Part shown: positions 27,357 through 35,538 of the stretch, piece by piece
Layout: every line of letters starts with the position of its first letter
Numbering within the stretch: position 1 is the stretch's first letter
Source of the DNA: Kribbella pittospori
GTDB lineage: Bacteria > Actinomycetota > Actinomycetes > Propionibacteriales > Kribbellaceae
Length of the DNA: 64,000 nucleotides
Direction: 5' to 3'
Assembly: GCF_004331465.1 (NCBI RefSeq)
Contig: NZ_SJKB01000023.1
Span: 1-64,000, forward strand
Notes under the pieces: generated by a model
The model's input: the letters and a program-made list of their open reading frames with translations, nothing else
What the model was told of the DNA's origin: nothing
Database searches by the model: none
Position numbers and translations under genes: made by a program

Positions 27357-28895
27357 ATGACTTTGAACCGAAGAAGGTTTCTGGCCGGCGCCGCGGCCGC
27401 CGGGGGCGCAGCAATGCTCATCCCCAGTAGACCAGCGTTGGCCGTCCCTAGGAAACCAGTGCTGGCCGCCGATCCTGCGACCTGGATCTCCTTGTCCAAC
27501 GGTCGACTCAGCTACGGGACGGACTCTGATGGGAACCGGGTGCCCGACTACTCCTGGGTCGGGTACGGATTGTCGACCGCCACCATTCCCACCGCGCCGG
27601 TCGTGGTCACCTTGGCGGCCAACAGCTCCGGTGACGATACGGTCCGGATCCAAGCCGCGCTCGATTCGCTGGCCGGAAGGACGACCCCCGGCGCGGTCTT
27701 GCTCAGCACCGGCACCTACCGCATCTCCTCGCCCTTGAGGATCGCCAACTCCAACGTGGTGCTCCGCGGCACCGGGGCATCCGACTCGGGGACACGAATC
27801 GAGTCCACTGCGAGCCCAGCGATCCAGCTCGGCACCTCCACAGCCGCGGCCACCATGGTCGGCACCCAGACCTCGGTGACCGACGACTATGTTCCGGTCG
27901 GCGCGCGAACCTTCAACGTGAGCAGCACGTCGGGTCTGTCGGTCGGCCAGGACATCATCGTCGAGCGGCCGCAGACCGCGGAGTGGGTAAGTGCGATCGA
28001 TATGGACGAGATTCCGCCGCGGCCCGACGGAACGCCGTCCACTCAATGGCCCGCGTCCACCGATTCTCAGTTCGTCGGACTCCGGTTCAAGCGAAGGATC
28101 ACCGCCATCTCCGGCTCGGAGGTGACCATCGACGCACCGCTGTGCAATGCACTCGAAGCCGAATACACCAATGCTTCCATTTGGCGCTACACCCAGCCGG
28201 AACGGATCACCAACTCCGGGATCGAGAACCTCAAGATCAACGGACCGGTGCCTGGGGGGTCGGTCGTCGCGTTCGGGGTCACCGTCGGAGCATCCTTCGA
28301 CTGCTGGCTGACCGACGTTCTCACAACCGGCCTGCAGAAGGGCCTGCTCATCGACAAGGAGGCCACTCGGATCACCGTCGACACCTTCAACTGTTACGAC
28401 GCGATCACCACCGTCTCCGCCGCTCCCTACGCGTTCGGTGTTTCCGGCCAGCTCAGCTTGCTCCGCAACTGCACGGTCCTCGGAAACGGCGTGCACTCGT
28501 TCGGCACCCCCAACGGCAGCGTAGCCGGCCCGAACGTTTTCACCGGATGCTCCGCGCAGAGCGAAGGGACGAACGACATGGACGCCTCGACACACCAGCG
28601 ATGGGCGGTGGGAGTGCTCTTCGATCGCCTGACCACCAACGGAGCGATCTCCATCCAGGACCGTGCCTGGATGGGATCCGGCCAAGGCTGGTCAGGCGCC
28701 AACTGCACATATTGGAACACCGAGGCCGGAAGATGGAGGATCGAGAACCCACCCACCGCGCACAACTGGGCCTTCGGCCCGACCGGCACCCAACTAGACC
28801 CGACCCCCGACCATCAGAACGGTGTCATCGTATCCCCGGGCACCCACCTGCAACCGTCCAGCCTTTTCACCCAGCAGCTCACGGACCGCAGCTGA
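27357..28895 (+). CDS. Tat-exported right-handed beta-helix protein (pectate-lyase-like)
   Basis: 512 residues. N-terminus MTLNRRRFLAGAAAAGGAAM is a twin-arginine signal ending in ALA. The body shows the Pectate_lyase_3 pattern (DDTVRIQAALDSLAG, GAVLLSTGTYRISSPLRI, NSNVVLRGTG) and repeated short strands of a parallel beta-helix. It is presumably a secreted lyase or glycosidase that releases the sugars the locus imports; no catalytic residues can be assigned. ATG 27357 follows GAGAGGATCCACA; the open frame begins earlier without support. It is 88 bp after the binding-protein gene. Confidence 0.75.
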   Translation: MTLNRRRFLAGAAAAGGAAMLIPSRPALAVPRKPVLAADPATWISLSNGRLSYGTDSDGNRVPDYSWVGYGLSTATIPTAPVVVTLAANSSGDDTVRIQAALDSLAGRTTPGAVLLSTGTYRISSPLRIANSNVVLRGTGASDSGTRIESTASPAIQLGTSTAAATMVGTQTSVTDDYVPVGARTFNVSSTSGLSVGQDIIVERPQTAEWVSAIDMDEIPPRPDGTPSTQWPASTDSQFVGLRFKRRITAISGSEVTIDAPLCNALEAEYTNASIWRYTQPERITNSGIENLKINGPVPGGSVVAFGVTVGASFDCWLTDVLTTGLQKGLLIDKEATRITVDTFNCYDAITTVSAAPYAFGVSGQLSLLRNCTVLGNGVHSFGTPNGSVAGPNVFTGCSAQSEGTNDMDASTHQRWAVGVLFDRLTTNGAISIQDRAWMGSGQGWSGANCTYWNTEAGRWRIENPPTAHNWAFGPTGTQLDPTPDHQNGVIVSPGTHLQPSSLFTQQLTDRS

Positions 28896-28902
28896 CCTCA
28901 GT

Positions 28903-28934
28903 CATCGGCCCATCGGCCCATCGGCCCATCGGCA
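28903..28934. repeat. CATCGGCC tandem repeat, four copies
   Basis: Four consecutive 8-bp units, the last ending in A, start 8 bp after the beta-helix stop codon. No similar array was seen elsewhere in the window. It is probably a slippage-prone simple repeat. Confidence 0.85.
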
Positions 28935-29608
28935 CACAACATCGCATCGGTCAGCTCGAACAACGCATCAGCCCGCGAGGCCAGACAGTCATAGGACGCA
29001 CAGCGAAACCCGGCAAGGTCACCCCGGACTCGCCGAGCACACCCGCTCGCCCAAATCAGCCGAATGCTGCACCCTGACACCCACGGCCACCGCCTTTGTC
29101 TTCACGTTCTGCGGAAGGAACCCGAAGATGAACAAGCGGTGGCCGTGCCACATCATGGCGACACGCCGCTACCCGGCGACAACCCTCAGATCAGGGATTA
29201 AACGACAAGCTATGGAGCAGATGGCCGAGCGGCCGTGCAGCGGAGTAGTTGCCCAGGTCAAGCGATGACGGCGGCCACCGGCTCGGAGGTGGGCGAGGTG
29301 CCAAACCTAGCCGCGAAGGCCGCTGGAGCGGTAGGCAGGCCAGTTCGAGGACTGGCCGTGCGACCTCCCTCGGATCGGCGGAATTCGGACTTCCTGGCGG
29401 ATGGCGAACACGTACCGTTGTCGCCGATCACCAGCTCGACGAGATGGCCGGTCTTTGGTCTCGTGCGACTGCAGTCAAGCTTTCCGTGCGATGTCATTGC
29501 TCTCGGCAACCGCGGTCGACGCCTCATCGAGGGCGGCCGTGCCAAGACGCCGGCCAGGCAGACTTGCCAAGACACGGACCAGGCAGAGCTCGCCGGGTTG
29601 GTGGTGTC

Positions 29609-29626
29609 GAGAATCGATCGATTCTC
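29609..29626. promoter_or_regulatory. Perfect 18-bp palindrome
   Basis: GAGAATCGATCGATTCTC is a perfect inverted repeat with central CG, similar in type to LacI/GntR operators, but no gene starts within 500 bp on either strand. It may be a relic of a lost promoter. Confidence 0.4.
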
Positions 29627-29883
29627 AACTCCAGGGCACGCACGCGAGCGAACTGCCGCCATGGCGGGTGAAGCCGCGCCGATAGCCGTCGTTATGTCAG
29701 CTGCAAAGCACGCCGATGCTAATTACCGCGCTGGCCGATACGCCGGCGTGCTAAGCAAGGCCCACCGCCGCTTGGGGGCAGCCGGTACGACGAGCTGGCG
29801 ATCCGTAGGGCGGTACTGGGGCACTCAGCCCAACAGCAGGGCAACTGGTGGACACCGCGGCCGCAGTACGGGCTGTCGCGGCC

Positions 29884-29912
29884 CTCCGGGAAACGAAGAC
29901 AGTTTCCCGGAG
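29884..29912. terminator. Hairpin, 11-bp perfect stem
   Basis: CTCCGGGAAAC, loop GAAGACA, then GTTTCCCGGAG. It lies 287 bp beyond the end of the minus-strand sulfatase operon and could be its terminator. It lacks a clear T-run, common in high-GC actinobacteria. Confidence 0.45.
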
Positions 29913-30198
29913 ACAGCCGCCCGGCCGCATCCCTCCGCCGGACCCGACTATCCCCGGCGGCAGCGGCCGCCTCAGTCCGGATGAAGGCCCCCAGCGTCGG
30001 ACGTCAGCGCCAGGGAAGCGCAAGACGCGTACCGGCCCAAGCACCGTTAGGCCGTCCGTCCTCGCGGGCTGTTGCAGCGACTACTCCGCCGGTCAGCCGA
30101 GAGCTGACCGCGTCCCGGCGCTCCGCCGCTCGGCTACTGCTGGGTTTCAAGCCCGCCTCTTCGGACCTCCAAGGGGCCAGGCTTTGTTCAGAAGGTTC

Positions 30199-31164
30199 CT
30201 AGTCGATCGCGTCGAGGAGGATCGGCGCCAGCCGGTCGGCGAGGAGGTGGTAGCCGTCGGGTGACGGGTGTACTCCGTCCGGCAGGAGTTGCTCGGCTTC
30301 ATCCGTGCTGAGCAGCAGCAGCCCGTCCACCAGGTGAAGGTTGTCGTCGCCGACGCAGGCGAGGGCGTGTACCGCCTCCGCCACCTCGCCGCGTATCTCG
30401 GCCAGGGTCATCCCGGCTGCGTTGCGGTTGCCGTCGACCTTCGGGCTTCGGATCGCCGTGGTGACCACGATCGGTGTTTCGGGCTGCTGATCGCGGATGG
30501 TGTGAATGAAACCAGCTACGTGTGGCCGGAGACTCCGGCGGTTGAAGGTGGCTTTGCCATAGATGTTGATGCCGAGACACAGCGAGATCAGCTCTGCCGG
30601 CGTACGCCGGATGGTGCGGGCGATGACGGGGTCGAGGTGGCACTGGGCGCCCAGGCCCAGGCAGGTGAGCTGCCAGCCGTGTTGCCGTGCGACCAGGGCG
30701 GGCCAGGTTTCGGAGGGACCGGCGGCTGTCCGGCACTGGGTGATCGAGCTGCCGTAGGCGATCCACCGCAAGCCGTTGTCGTCGGCCGGCACCGCATCTC
30801 CTCCGACCAGCAGCGGCTCACGGATCTTGAAGTCGCCGTACTGCGGTAGCCACACCTCGACCTTCGCAGGTCGGCCCGGCAACGGTGCATGAAGAGTGCT
30901 CTCGCCCGGCGGTACGGGCAGACGGTGAGCGAGCGCACCGTCGACGATCACGTCGACAGGTGCGCAGTCCGCGCCGGCATACGTGACGAGCGTCAGCTTC
31001 GGGGCATCGGTCCGGAACGCCGTACGGATCCCCGCCGGCATCCTGAGCTTGGCCCACAGATCCGGGTCGTCAGCAAACGGTTGGTCCGCAGGATCGATCC
31101 GGTAGAAGTTCAGCCATCCACTCTGGTCCGTGACGACCGCTGCCGCGCCAAGCCATCGCACCAT
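30199..31164 (-). CDS. SGNH/GDSL-type hydrolase with N-terminal sandwich domain
   Basis: 321 residues. The N-terminal 120 form a sandwich-like region (VEVWLPQYGDFKIREPLLVG). The hydrolase follows, with block I AYGSSITQCRTA (catalytic Ser), block II LGLGAQCHLD, block III LCLGINIYG (Asn is replaced by the LGIN pattern), and block V LLPDGVHPSPDGY (Asp-His). This is an intracellular acylesterase fold, probably removing acyl groups from sugars. It overlaps the Gfo/Idh stop (ATGA) and is the last gene of the operon that begins at 38297. A 321-residue paralog lies at 47386. Confidence 0.8.
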   Translation of the reverse strand: MVRWLGAAAVVTDQSGWLNFYRIDPADQPFADDPDLWAKLRMPAGIRTAFRTDAPKLTLVTYAGADCAPVDVIVDGALAHRLPVPPGESTLHAPLPGRPAKVEVWLPQYGDFKIREPLLVGGDAVPADDNGLRWIAYGSSITQCRTAAGPSETWPALVARQHGWQLTCLGLGAQCHLDPVIARTIRRTPAELISLCLGINIYGKATFNRRSLRPHVAGFIHTIRDQQPETPIVVTTAIRSPKVDGNRNAAGMTLAEIRGEVAEAVHALACVGDDNLHLVDGLLLLSTDEAEQLLPDGVHPSPDGYHLLADRLAPILLDAID

Positions 31165-32312
31165 CAGCCGGCGGACAAGAGCTCGGAGCCAGGAACGACG
31201 CGCTCCTGCTGTCCCGATCTACCGGACAGATAACAGGCGTCGATGATGCTCGACCTGGAGAGAACGTCGTGCAGGTCGAGATCCGCCGGCCGGCCTTGCG
31301 TCACATGCGCGACGAAGGTTGACACGATGTCCGCGTGACTTCCGGTCGCTACGGTGGAGGCTGGCGGACGCGGGACGTCTGCCTTCGCAGGGACTCCGGC
31401 GACCTCACCGAAGACGCTCAGGGTGTCCGCCGACGGGTCGGCGGTGCCAATCTCAAGTCTGGCTCCGGCCTCCGTGCCGAAGAGCTCGAGGCCGAACGAA
31501 TCGGCCGAGTCTTGGTATGCGGCCCAGCTGCACTCCAACTGGAGCGCGCCACCGTCGTCGAAGCGCAGCAGGCCGGCGGCGAAATCCTCGACCTCGAAGC
31601 CTGTCCCCATCATCTGCTTGCGCGGGAGGTCCAGGGTCACCGGCCTGCGCCCTAGGCCACGCGGCCCGAGCTCGGCGAAGGTCACCGCGGAAACGCTGGA
31701 GACGCGCGGCTCTCCCAGGACATGCAGGGCCAGGTCAAGAACATGGACCCCGGTGTCCACCAGCGCACCACCGCCAGCGGCCTCTTGGTTGAGGAACCAG
31801 CTGCCGTCCGGTGGTACGACGGCGCGCCGAAGCCAGTGCGCCCGGCCGTAGTAGATGCGTCCGAGGCGCCCTTGCGCGATCAGCCGCTGTAGTGCGATGA
31901 CGGCGGGCCGGCCGCGCTTGTTGAATGCGACGTCGAGCACCCGGTCGTTCCGCGCCGCCGCTTGAACGACCGATGCCGCCTCCTGCGCCGTCCGGCCAAG
32001 CGGCTTCTCGCACAGCACGTGCAGGCCGGCCTGCAGAGCGGCAATGGAGATGGGTGCGTGGAGAAATGTCGGTGTGGCGACGCTGACGGCGTCGAGCTTG
32101 GGGTGCTCGAGCAGCGAGTCCGCAGACTCGTAGGCGGCCTCGATGTTGAACCGACCACCCAGTTCTGCCCGGAGATCCGGCTCACGGCCGGCGATCGCCA
32201 CGAGCTCGATACCCGGATGCGACTCGTACGCTGTCATGTGCGACTGCCCGGCCCAGCCGAGACCCACAACCCCGACGCGGAGAGGCCGATCTCCGACAGC
32301 CTGACTCGTCAT
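31164..32312 (-). CDS. Gfo/Idh/MocA-family sugar oxidoreductase
   Basis: 382 residues. Motifs: VGVVGLGWAGQSHMTAYESH, LCEKPLGRTAQEA (EKP), and GGGALVDTGVHVLDLALHVL, which holds the active-site Asp and His. ATG 32312 follows AAGGAG and overlaps the ThuA stop; the upstream extension in the same frame has no site. The fused downstream tail (VVPGSELLSAG) is short. It oxidises a sugar or its acid in the sulfatase operon. Confidence 0.85.
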   Translation of the reverse strand: MTSQAVGDRPLRVGVVGLGWAGQSHMTAYESHPGIELVAIAGREPDLRAELGGRFNIEAAYESADSLLEHPKLDAVSVATPTFLHAPISIAALQAGLHVLCEKPLGRTAQEAASVVQAAARNDRVLDVAFNKRGRPAVIALQRLIAQGRLGRIYYGRAHWLRRAVVPPDGSWFLNQEAAGGGALVDTGVHVLDLALHVLGEPRVSSVSAVTFAELGPRGLGRRPVTLDLPRKQMMGTGFEVEDFAAGLLRFDDGGALQLECSWAAYQDSADSFGLELFGTEAGARLEIGTADPSADTLSVFGEVAGVPAKADVPRPPASTVATGSHADIVSTFVAHVTQGRPADLDLHDVLSRSSIIDACYLSGRSGQQERVVPGSELLSAG

Positions 32313-33076
32313 GCGTGGACTCCTTGCTGGTCGTTGTTTGTGAACCAGTTGATCTCGTCCTTCCGCCGTCGATCCCATCGGACCCGCTCCTGCGTCTCGG
32401 CAGGTGCCGCCCACCGCACCGCATTCGCGATCACCTGCTGGATATGGGGGTTGTGATAGACGGGGAAGGCCTGATCACCCGGGCTGAAGTAGAAGATCCG
32501 GCCCTTGCCGCGCCGGAACGTGCATCCACTCCGGAACACCTCGCCACCGGCGAAGCTGCTGACGAAGACCAGCTCGTCCGGGACGGGGATGTCGAAGAAC
32601 TCGCCGTACATCTCCTGGGCGTCCACCACGATCGGATGCGGGACGTTGTGCGCGATCGGGTGGTCGGGTGCGATCGTCCAGACGGTCTCGCGCTCACCGG
32701 CCTCCAGGTTCCGGAACATCAGGGAGCAGGTTGTCCCCATGAGCCGTCGGAAGATCTTCGAGTAGTGGCTGGAGTGAAGCGCGACGAGCCCCATCCCACC
32801 GAGTACGTGTTCCTGCACGAGGTCAACCACTTCGTCGGCGACGTCGGCATGGCGGATGTGGCCCCACCAGACCAGCACATCGGTGGTGTCGAGCACGTCG
32901 GAGGTGAGGCCGTGTTGTGGCTGGTCCAGGGTTGCGGTTCGCACCTCCACGCCGTCACCGAGCAGGCGCGTGACGGCCTGGGCCACGGTGCTGTGTATCC
33001 CGTCCGGGTAGTGGCGCTTCACCTGTTCGTCCAGTTGCTCGTGAACGTACTCGTTCCAGACGGTGACGCGGGTCAT
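32309..33076 (-). CDS. ThuA-like (trehalose-utilisation fold) protein
   Basis: 255 residues beginning MTRVTVWNEYVHEQLDEQVK. The motifs DVLVWWGHIRHADV, GMGLVALHSSHYSKIF and KGRIFYFSPGDQAFPVYHNP are those of the ThuA class-I glutamine-amidotransferase-like fold, often found with Gfo/Idh proteins and thought to act on keto-sugars. ATG 33076 after GGAGGCCTTG shares a base with the sulfatase stop. The exact reaction is unknown. Confidence 0.85.
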   Translation of the reverse strand: MTRVTVWNEYVHEQLDEQVKRHYPDGIHSTVAQAVTRLLGDGVEVRTATLDQPQHGLTSDVLDTTDVLVWWGHIRHADVADEVVDLVQEHVLGGMGLVALHSSHYSKIFRRLMGTTCSLMFRNLEAGERETVWTIAPDHPIAHNVPHPIVVDAQEMYGEFFDIPVPDELVFVSSFAGGEVFRSGCTFRRGKGRIFYFSPGDQAFPVYHNPHIQQVIANAVRWAAPAETQERVRWDRRRKDEINWFTNNDQQGVHA

Positions 33077-34476
33077 CAAGGCCTCCAGTCGTTCAATCCC
33101 GGCTCCCCGTGGGCAGGCGCGAGAAAGTAGTGGTCATCGGTCGCTTGCATGCGTTGGCGCAGGAGGTTGTGGAGCCTGGCCATGTCCGGAATCCGATCGG
33201 CGTCGTTGACAAGGTTCGTCTGCTGGCCCGGATCCTTCTCGAGGTCGTAGAACAACCAGGGGCGGCCGCCGTCCGCGCCGCCGAGAACCGCGTAGATGAA
33301 ATCGGTCGTGCGGAACGCACGCCACGACTGGTCATGGAAGGGTGCTCGGGGCCGGTACTCGGCGACGTGTTCGAGCATGACGCCTGGCCTGGCCAGGTTC
33401 GGAACGTCTCCACGGATCAGGGCGGCCAGATCCTCCCCCGGTCGCGGATCCCTTGGTGACAGCCGCGCGAGGCCGAGGATGGTGGGAAACAGATCCTCGG
33501 TGCAGACCGGATCCTCGATGTGACGATTGGCGGGCAAGCCGCCACCGGCAACAATCAGGGGAATGCCGCTGGATTCCTCTCGGGGATCACATTTCGCGGT
33601 CAGGCCGTGGCTGCCTAGGAACTCGCCGTGGTCTGAAGTGAACAGGACAACTGTTCGTTGCCAGAGGCCCTCAGCGGACAGCGTGTCGCGCAGCCGGCCG
33701 ATGTTGTCGTCCAGGTTCTCGATGGCTGCGTAGTAGCCGCGCAGGTCGTCGAGGAGGCCCGTTGAGCCCGGCCGGCGCGGGCGGTAGGACGGAACGTCCG
33801 CGAAGTTCGGACGCAGCCGCAGCGGGCGGTCCGACCATCTGGAAAGGTACTTGTCCGGCGCGGTGAGCGGGGGGTGCGGCGGTTCAACGGAGATCACGCA
33901 GCAGAAGGGGCGTTCTGTGGTGGCCCGTTGCCCGATGTAGTCGATGGCGAGATCGAAGAGCCCATCGGTCTGGTACCCCTCGATCGCTCGCGGTGTCGGA
34001 TCGTCGTTGACGAAGTAGGTGGTGTTGAACGGGTCGTTGCAGAGCTCGAATCCGGCGAAGTGCTGCCAGCGCCCTTGGTACGCACGCGGTATATGGGTCC
34101 GGCGTGCCCGATCGTTCGGATAGCTCGGCAGCACTCCGCCGTTGCCGCCGTACAGATGCCATTTCCCGAAGAAGGCCGTGTCGTAACCGGCATCGTTGAA
34201 CTCGTCCGCGAGCGTCCGTTCGGCCGGCGACATCCGCCACTCGATCGCAGGGACGCCGCGCGTGTGCGCGTACTCACCCGTCACGAGGCTGAATCGGAAA
34301 GGGACACAGACCGGGTACGTCGAGCACGCATTCGTGAACCGCGCACCCGCGGACGCCAGCGCGTCGAGGTTCGGCGTCGAGACGTTCGGGTCGCCGTAGA
34401 TCGCCAACGCGTCACGCCGCAGCTGATCTGCGATGACGACCACCACATTGGTCGCGGCGTCCGGACACTCTTCCAC
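33076..34476 (-). CDS. Cysteine-type sulfatase (type I, arylsulfatase fold)
   Basis: 466 residues from GTG 34476, chosen for GAGAGG six bases upstream; the frame extends to a TTG at 34509 with no site. The metal Asp is in VVIADQLRR. The formylglycine motif reads CVPFRFSLVTG (CxPxR...TG), and the second set is LFTSDHGEFLGSHG with Lys in TAKCDPREE. It would need a formylglycine-generating enzyme, not present here. No signal peptide is visible, so it acts on imported oligosaccharides. The N-terminus resembles the truncated sulfatase at 42060 closely (QLRRxALxxYGDPNVSTP). Confidence 0.9.
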   Translation of the reverse strand: MEECPDAATNVVVVIADQLRRDALAIYGDPNVSTPNLDALASAGARFTNACSTYPVCVPFRFSLVTGEYAHTRGVPAIEWRMSPAERTLADEFNDAGYDTAFFGKWHLYGGNGGVLPSYPNDRARRTHIPRAYQGRWQHFAGFELCNDPFNTTYFVNDDPTPRAIEGYQTDGLFDLAIDYIGQRATTERPFCCVISVEPPHPPLTAPDKYLSRWSDRPLRLRPNFADVPSYRPRRPGSTGLLDDLRGYYAAIENLDDNIGRLRDTLSAEGLWQRTVVLFTSDHGEFLGSHGLTAKCDPREESSGIPLIVAGGGLPANRHIEDPVCTEDLFPTILGLARLSPRDPRPGEDLAALIRGDVPNLARPGVMLEHVAEYRPRAPFHDQSWRAFRTTDFIYAVLGGADGGRPWLFYDLEKDPGQQTNLVNDADRIPDMARLHNLLRQRMQATDDHYFLAPAHGEPGLNDWRP

Positions 34477-34486
34477 GTCGGACCTC

Positions 34487-34600
34487 TCATCCCTCGATGG
34501 CACCGGCAATCCCTTCGATGAAACAGCACTGCAGGAACAGAATCTCTCCGATGATCAGGACGACCGATATGACGGCGCCCGCGGGGTGCTGGTCGGTCGC
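34487..34600 (-). pseudogene. Permease C-terminal scrap between lyase and sulfatase genes
   Basis: The minus strand reads GAVISVVLIIGEILFLQCCF then IEGIAGAIEG and TGA at 34487. The intact permease at 42340 ends GAVISVLPIIVVFLFLQRYF then IEGIAGAVKG, a clear match. The scrap lies directly before this sulfatase, just as the intact permease precedes the truncated sulfatase at 42307. It also supplies, out of frame, the last codons of the DHDPS-fold gene. This marks a duplication and recombination joint. Confidence 0.75.
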
Positions 34601-35493
34601 GGTATCGCCGCGGCGATCCGGCTCCACTCCTCGCGCATGACGGTGTCCATGGCTCCGGTCGGGTTGCGCATCAGGTCGGACGAGATGACGCCTTCGTCCC
34701 GTAGCATCATCTTCTGCGTCCTGGCGTACAGGTCGTTGCCCTCAGCAAACGCAATCGCGGGCAGGAGCGTGGTGAAGTGCCTGCGCGCGGACGCCGTGTC
34801 ACCAGTCGCGAACGCACGCCAGATCGCCGTGAACACGTCGATGTACGCCGGCCCGACCATGGTGCCGTCGGCCCCGGCCAAGAGCTCGGTGAGATGCGCG
34901 ATGCCTCCCCGGCCGCCGTACAGGATCAGCTCGCGATCCAGCTGCTTGCGCAGGGCAACAACTTTCGGCGGGGTCGGCGGAGCCTCCACCTTGATTCCCG
35001 CGATCGCCGGAACCTCGTCGGTGAGCCGGCGGAGAAGATCGACCGGCAGGCGCACGTTACTGGCCGCCGGAGCGTCCTGTACGACGATGGGCGCAGCAGT
35101 AGCGGCTTCAAGCGCGCGGAAATGATGAAGGATCGCGTCGGGTGATGGCTCCGGCGAGACCATCGGGGGCATGGCCATGACGGCCGCGCTGCCCAGCGCC
35201 ATCGCGCGCTCGGCGCGTGCGGCAGCCGCGAGCGAACCGGCGTGGTCCACCGCGGTGATCACGGGCAGCCGGCCGGCGTTGACAGCGACCACCGTCTCCA
35301 GTAGCGATTCGCGCTCCGCCTCCGACAGCTTGAAACCCTCGCCTGCAAGCCCGAACAGCGCCAGGCCCGTCGCACCGAGCCGGATGGCGAACTCGGTCTG
35401 ATCGACAAGCCCTGGAAGGTCCAGGGCCCCGCTGTCCAGGAAAGGCGTCACAAGCATGGCGACAGGACCACGCGGCAGTACTTGATGATCCAT
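34555..35493 (-). CDS. DHDPS/N-acetylneuraminate-lyase-fold aldolase or dehydratase
   Basis: 312 residues. The Schiff-base lysine is in AIAGIKVEAPP near residue 160. The family's catalytic Tyr (in LYNxP) is Gln here (VVQDAP), and the GTTGE substrate loop reads GLAGE, so it is not a true dihydrodipicolinate synthase. Next to a sugar-acid dehydratase it could cleave or dehydrate a 2-keto-3-deoxy acid. ATG 35493 follows TTGGAG. The last 10 residues are read from the permease scrap, so the native C-terminus has been replaced. A decayed second copy lies at 50276. Confidence 0.8.
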   Translation of the reverse strand: MDHQVLPRGPVAMLVTPFLDSGALDLPGLVDQTEFAIRLGATGLALFGLAGEGFKLSEAERESLLETVVAVNAGRLPVITAVDHAGSLAAAARAERAMALGSAAVMAMPPMVSPEPSPDAILHHFRALEAATAAPIVVQDAPAASNVRLPVDLLRRLTDEVPAIAGIKVEAPPTPPKVVALRKQLDRELILYGGRGGIAHLTELLAGADGTMVGPAYIDVFTAIWRAFATGDTASARRHFTTLLPAIAFAEGNDLYARTQKMMLRDEGVISSDLMRNPTGAMDTVMREEWSRIAAAIPRPTSTPRAPSYRSS

Positions 35494-35538
35494 TTCATAC
35501 TCCAAGACTGAATGTGTACCGCACCCCGGCGCGGTGGC

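Larger units (their letters stand above)
28935..30198. other. Long intergenic stretch between sugar loci 1 and 2
   Basis: About 1.26 kb with no supportable gene on either strand. It holds a perfect 18-bp palindrome (29609-29626) and a strong hairpin (29884-29912), listed separately. Arginine/proline-rich open frames here are GC-driven shadows. Confidence 0.5.
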
